Assembly: GCF_000494755.1 (NCBI RefSeq)
Contig: NC_022657.1
Coordinates: 8,090,001-8,154,000 of the forward strand
Source of the DNA: Amorphoplanes friuliensis DSM 7358
GTDB taxonomy: Bacteria; Actinomycetota; Actinomycetes; Mycobacteriales; Micromonosporaceae
Direction: 5' to 3'
Length of the DNA: 64,000 nt
The position numbers were made by a program, and so were the translations under genes. Under the pieces are notes generated by a model. That model was not told where the DNA came from, did not search any database, and saw nothing but the letters and a program-made list of their open reading frames with translations. Shown here piece after piece: positions 59,878 to 64,000 of this stretch (positions within the stretch are counted from its first letter, which is position 1; every line of letters starts with the position of its first letter).

Positions 59878-60338
59878 TCCGCAGGCCGGGGCGTGATGGT
59901 CGGGCGCGGTGCGACCGAGCCCGGCTGTCCCGGAGGCCCGGCCTCGAGCCAGGACAGGAAGCCGGTCACGGTGGACTCGGCCATCGCGATCTCGAGCTGG
60001 GCGCGCCCGGTGGTGCAGAGCAGGATGACCCAGTGGCCCGGCATCGTGAGGCGCTCGGGACCCTCGGGCAGCCGCCGGCGGCCGACCTCGAGCGTGCGGC
60101 GGTTCAGCACACGTTTGGGCCGGATGCCGAAGCTGAACATCCGGTGGAAGCGCAGCTCGTCACCGACGAACTGACCGATGCCGGAGGACCAGCCGCGGCC
60201 CGGCACCATCGTGCTGACCCGGACCTGCAGGCGAATGGTTCCGCCGCCGGCCATGAGCAGCCGGCGGCGGAGGAAGATCGCGAGAAGGACGACGAGCAGC
60301 GCAGCGACGCAGATTCCGAAGATTCCCAGAACCCGCAT
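59871..60338 (-). CDS. DUF2550 single-pass membrane protein
   Basis: The 155-residue protein begins with a membrane helix (IFGICVAALLVVLLAIFLRRRLL) followed by a compact domain: GTIRLQVR, GRGWSSGIGQFVGDELRFHRMFSFGIRPKRVLNRRTLEVGRRR and a C-terminal Pro-rich tail. This matches DUF2550, commonly encoded next to atpC in actinobacteria. Function is unknown. It starts eight bases after the atpC stop, so it is probably co-transcribed with it. Confidence 0.82.
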   Translation of the reverse strand: MRVLGIFGICVAALLVVLLAIFLRRRLLMAGGGTIRLQVRVSTMVPGRGWSSGIGQFVGDELRFHRMFSFGIRPKRVLNRRTLEVGRRRLPEGPERLTMPGHWVILLCTTGRAQLEIAMAESTVTGFLSWLEAGPPGQPGSVAPRPTITPRPADY

Positions 60339-60346
60339 CGTCGGCG

Positions 60347-60628
60347 TCAGTGCGCGTCGGGGGTGGCGGCGGTGGCGCTCTCGGCCAGGACCGTGACGCC
60401 GTTGGCGTCGACGGAGAGGAAGCCGCCGGTCACGTCGTAGGTCAGCTGCTCGCCACCGGCGAGCTTGACCCGGACCTGGGATGGCTCCTTGAGCAGGCCG
60501 AGAAGCGGCGAGTGGCCGGGAAGCACGCCGAGCTCGCCCTCGGTGGTGCGGGCGACGAGCATCTCGGCGTCACCGGACCAGACCTTCTCCTCGACGGCGA
60601 CGACCTGAACGTGCAGCTGATTGGCCAC
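60347..60628 (-). CDS. atpC: ATP synthase epsilon subunit, short form without C-terminal helical domain
   Basis: I chose the GTG at 60628, behind AAGGAGACAGC; the longer open frame is not coding-like. The 93-residue product covers the N-terminal beta-sandwich (HVQVVAVEEKVWSGDAEMLVARTTEGELGVLPGHSPLLGLL...GGFLSVDANGVTVLAES) and stops at about the point where the C-terminal helix pair normally begins. Epsilon is about 120-139 residues in Mycobacterium, Streptomyces and E. coli. The inhibitory helical domain is therefore missing. It is separated from atpD by an LCP-family gene and a hairpin, instead of following it directly. Confidence 0.9.
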   Translation of the reverse strand: MANQLHVQVVAVEEKVWSGDAEMLVARTTEGELGVLPGHSPLLGLLKEPSQVRVKLAGGEQLTYDVTGGFLSVDANGVTVLAESATAATPDAH

Positions 60629-60725
60629 GCTGTCTCCTTGTAAGCCTGCGGACGCTCTTGCGGTGAAGTCTAAACGGCTGGGTGACATGGCGGTGCCGGG
60701 GGTGGTGACCGCCACTCGCCGGGCC

Positions 60726-61874
60726 TCAGAGTTTCTGGAAGAACTCCGGGTGTTCGATCAGGAACGTGGCGATCGAGTCGTTGTCGACGGACTTGAAGAA
60801 GTCGTCGGCCGAGGACTCGAGCGACTCGCCGAGGTACCTGCCGTTCTGGATGTCGCTGCGACCGGGCAGCTTGACCAGCGTCATGTCGTCGGCCCTGAGC
60901 CCCTTGAGCGCCAGACCCCAGTCGACGACGGTGTGACCGTTGCCGTCGAAGATCAGCGCGTCACCAGCAGCGCGCAGCACGCTGTCGAGCTTGATGGGGT
61001 TGGTGATGACGTTCTTGCTGAGCGCCTGCGAGGCCATGGCCTTGATGAACTGCTGCTGGTGCCGCTGGCGGTCGTAGTCGCTGCGGGGCAGGCCGTACCG
61101 CTGCCGCACGTAGTCGAGCGCCTGCCAGCCCTCCAGGTGGTAGGTGCCCTTCTTGTACGTCGCCTGCGGCCCGACGTACGGGTGCTCGCAGTTGTTGGAC
61201 GCACACTCCGGACGCCGCGGCCGGGGCTTGCCGTTCGGCTGCAGGTGCTCCGACTTCACGTTCTGGTCGATCGTCATCGTGACGCCGCCCATCGCGTCGA
61301 CGATGTCCTTGAAGCCGTTGAAGTTGATGATCGCGCCGGCGTCGAACTTCTTGATGCCCGTGAGCTTGCTGACCGTCTTGGCGAGCAGGTCGAAGCCCTG
61401 GGCCACGTCGTGCTTGCCGTTGCCGACCGAGCTGCCGTACGACATCGCGGCGTTGATCTTCGACGTGCCGCCCCGGAAGCCGGTCTTCTGGAAGGGCGGG
61501 ATCTCGACCCTCAGGTCCCGCGGGATCGAGAAGAGGTACGCCTGGTTCAGTCCCTTGGGGATGTGCACCACGATGATCGAGTCGGACAGGGGCGCCGTCG
61601 TGTCGTTGCGGGGGTCGATGCCCACCAGCAGGATGTTGAGCGGGCCCTTGATGTCGCTCACCGGCGCCTTGGTCGCGCCGTTGGCGGCGTTGCCGAAGAG
61701 GTCCTTGGTCTCGACCGCGCCGGCATATCGCGACACCAGCACCTGGCTCGTGACCAGCGCACCACCGCTGACGACCATCAGGACGCACCCGAAGATCGCG
61801 CAAAGCCGCGCCCACAGAGGCGCGCGCCGCTTGGTCTTCGGTTCACTGCTCTTCGCCACTCGATCCCCAACCAT
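60726..61874 (-). CDS. LytR-CpsA-Psr (LCP) family cell wall glycopolymer transferase
   Basis: The 382-residue protein has a basic cytosolic N-terminus and one membrane helix (about 21-47). The extracellular LCP domain follows, with LNILLVGIDPRNDTTAPLSDSIIVVHIPKGLNQAYLFSIPRDLRVEIP, KINAAMSYG, GFKDIVDAMGGVTMTI and ALDYVRQRYGLPRSDYDRQRHQQQFIKAM, holding the Arg and Asp residues that bind polyprenyl pyrophosphate and metal. LCP enzymes attach teichoic acid- or arabinogalactan-type polymers to peptidoglycan. A GTG at 61859 after GGGGA is an alternative start. The gene lies between atpD and atpC, an unusual site, with a 197-bp upstream region of its own. Confidence 0.9.
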   Translation of the reverse strand: MVGDRVAKSSEPKTKRRAPLWARLCAIFGCVLMVVSGGALVTSQVLVSRYAGAVETKDLFGNAANGATKAPVSDIKGPLNILLVGIDPRNDTTAPLSDSIIVVHIPKGLNQAYLFSIPRDLRVEIPPFQKTGFRGGTSKINAAMSYGSSVGNGKHDVAQGFDLLAKTVSKLTGIKKFDAGAIINFNGFKDIVDAMGGVTMTIDQNVKSEHLQPNGKPRPRRPECASNNCEHPYVGPQATYKKGTYHLEGWQALDYVRQRYGLPRSDYDRQRHQQQFIKAMASQALSKNVITNPIKLDSVLRAAGDALIFDGNGHTVVDWGLALKGLRADDMTLVKLPGRSDIQNGRYLGESLESSADDFFKSVDNDSIATFLIEHPEFFQKL

Positions 61875-62022
61875 GCCGTCGGTCCCGTCTCGCGATCAAC
61901 GGGCATGATCGCAGGGCTGCGCACCAGCAGTGACAAGCGTATCCGAACAACAGAAGAAACTTTCGCGTCCGATATCACCCGCACTACGCAGCTAAACGGA
62001 CATAACGGGCTAGAGAAACGCA

Positions 62023-62054
62023 TGAGCCGCGCCGACAAAAGTCGGCGCGGCTCA
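62023..62054 (-). terminator. Hairpin terminator after atpD
   Basis: A perfect 14-bp stem, TGAGCCGCGCCGAC (62023-62036) with GTCGGCGCGGCTCA (62041-62054), has a 4-base loop AAAA on the plus strand. It lies 18 bp after the atpD stop on the minus strand. It should end most of the atp transcript before the LCP and atpC genes. The tail is only weakly T-rich. Confidence 0.72.
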
Positions 62055-62071
62055 CAGGGTGATCGCTGAGA

Positions 62072-63513
<1,442 letters not shown>

Positions 63514-63514
<1 letters not shown>

Positions 63515-64000
63515 CACTCATCACTTCCCGCCGCGGCCAGCGCGTTGGCGCCGCCGACGATCTCACTGATTTCCTGGGTGATCGCAGCCTGCCGCGCGGA
63601 GTTCATCTCGCGCGTGTACCGCTTGAGCAGGTCGTCCGCGTTGTCCGACGCACTCTTCATCGCCCGGCGCCGGGACGCCGACTCGCTGGCCGCCGAGCTC
63701 AGCAACGCCGCGTAGATCCGCGTGTTGAGATATTTCGGCAGCAGCGCCTCGAGCAGCTCCTCGGCCTCGGGCTCGAACTCGTAGGCCGGACGCAGCCCGG
63801 GCTCGCGCTCGCGCTCCTCGACCTGCATCGGCGCCAGGAAGCGCGCCTCCGCCGACTGGGTCATCAGCGACTTGAACTGGGTGCTGACGATGTGGAGCTC
63901 GTCGACGCCCTGGATGCCGTCCGGGCCGTAGTGCTCGTCGGTGTCGTCCGCACCGGCGACGAACGCCTCGAGCAGCGCGTCACCGATCTTGCGAGCGTCG
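63514..64000 (-). CDS. atpG: ATP synthase subunit gamma, C-terminal part (continues past the window edge)
   Basis: The visible C-terminal 161 residues include DARKIGDALLEAFVAGADDTDEHYGPDG, then QGVDELHIVSTQFKSLMTQ, and the conserved last helix NARIYAALLSSAASESASRRRAMKSASDNADDLLKRYTREMNSARQAAITQEISEIVGGANAL (with TRIYAALLSS here). This is the gamma rotor shaft end that runs through the alpha/beta ring. The stop overlaps the atpD start. The N-terminal half lies beyond base 64000. Confidence 0.93.

Overview
This window is high-GC actinobacterial chromosome. GC-rich third codon positions, many GTG starts, NucS mismatch repair, Scy/FilP-type coiled-coil genes and a 1654-residue NAD-glutamate dehydrogenase all point there. 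A Micromonosporaceae host (Actinoplanes-like) is my best inference; no 16S or tRNA gene was seen to confirm it.

Layout. 1-2.8 kb: the start of an Hsp70-like gene, a secreted proline/threonine-rich protein, an enoyl-CoA hydratase and small membrane proteins. 2.8-7.4 kb: a sugar block, with a ROK regulator, an ABC ATPase and ribokinase on the minus strand divergent from nagZ. 7.45-9.2 kb: a three-gene operon (membrane protein, DCC protein, TetR) behind two identical palindromes. 9.5-13.1 kb: a CopA-type ATPase, a TetR regulator and a divergent hydrolase. 13-24 kb: NAD-GDH, a lipoprotein PBP, an arginase-family protein with a huge low-complexity tail, and a thioredoxin-TPR co-chaperone. 24-27.3 kb: an SDR/TetR divergent pair followed by an IS701-family element and a 108-bp mini-element, both inserted at a CTAG that had held the stop codons of two convergent genes. 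27-35.9 kb: an acyl-CoA mutase large subunit, a thermolysin-like protease, an orphan sugar-binding lipoprotein, a diguanylate cyclase and a PadR/monooxygenase pair.

35.9-42 kb holds MeaB, a thiolase, methylmalonyl-CoA epimerase and two tandem DivIVA/Scy/FilP-like coiled-coil proteins. 42-48.8 kb holds an AI-2E family permease, hydrolases, an aldehyde dehydrogenase, an ABC exporter with a DUF6297 permease, and nucS. 48.9-56 kb is a tightly packed plus-strand run: DUF4126, an unrecognised membrane protein, an FtsK/EccC-like ATPase with three ATPase-like folds of which only one keeps a Walker A motif, a coiled-coil membrane partner, and a drug-type ABC exporter. 56-64 kb holds a 3-hydroxybutyryl-CoA dehydrogenase, murA, a PduO-type adenosyltransferase, DUF2550 and the end of the ATP synthase operon.

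How the genes work together. The mutase, epimerase, MeaB GTPase and cobalamin adenosyltransferase form a dispersed B12-dependent acyl-CoA module, with thiolase, enoyl-CoA hydratase and hydroxybutyryl-CoA dehydrogenase as short-chain acyl-CoA partners. Several regulator/target pairs carry visible operator palindromes. The ATP synthase end is odd: atpC encodes an epsilon of only 93 residues and is cut off from atpD by a hairpin and an LCP-family gene. The best candidates for something undescribed are the FtsK-like cassette at 49.5-54.3 kb, the tailed arginase, and the CTAG stop-stop insertion site.
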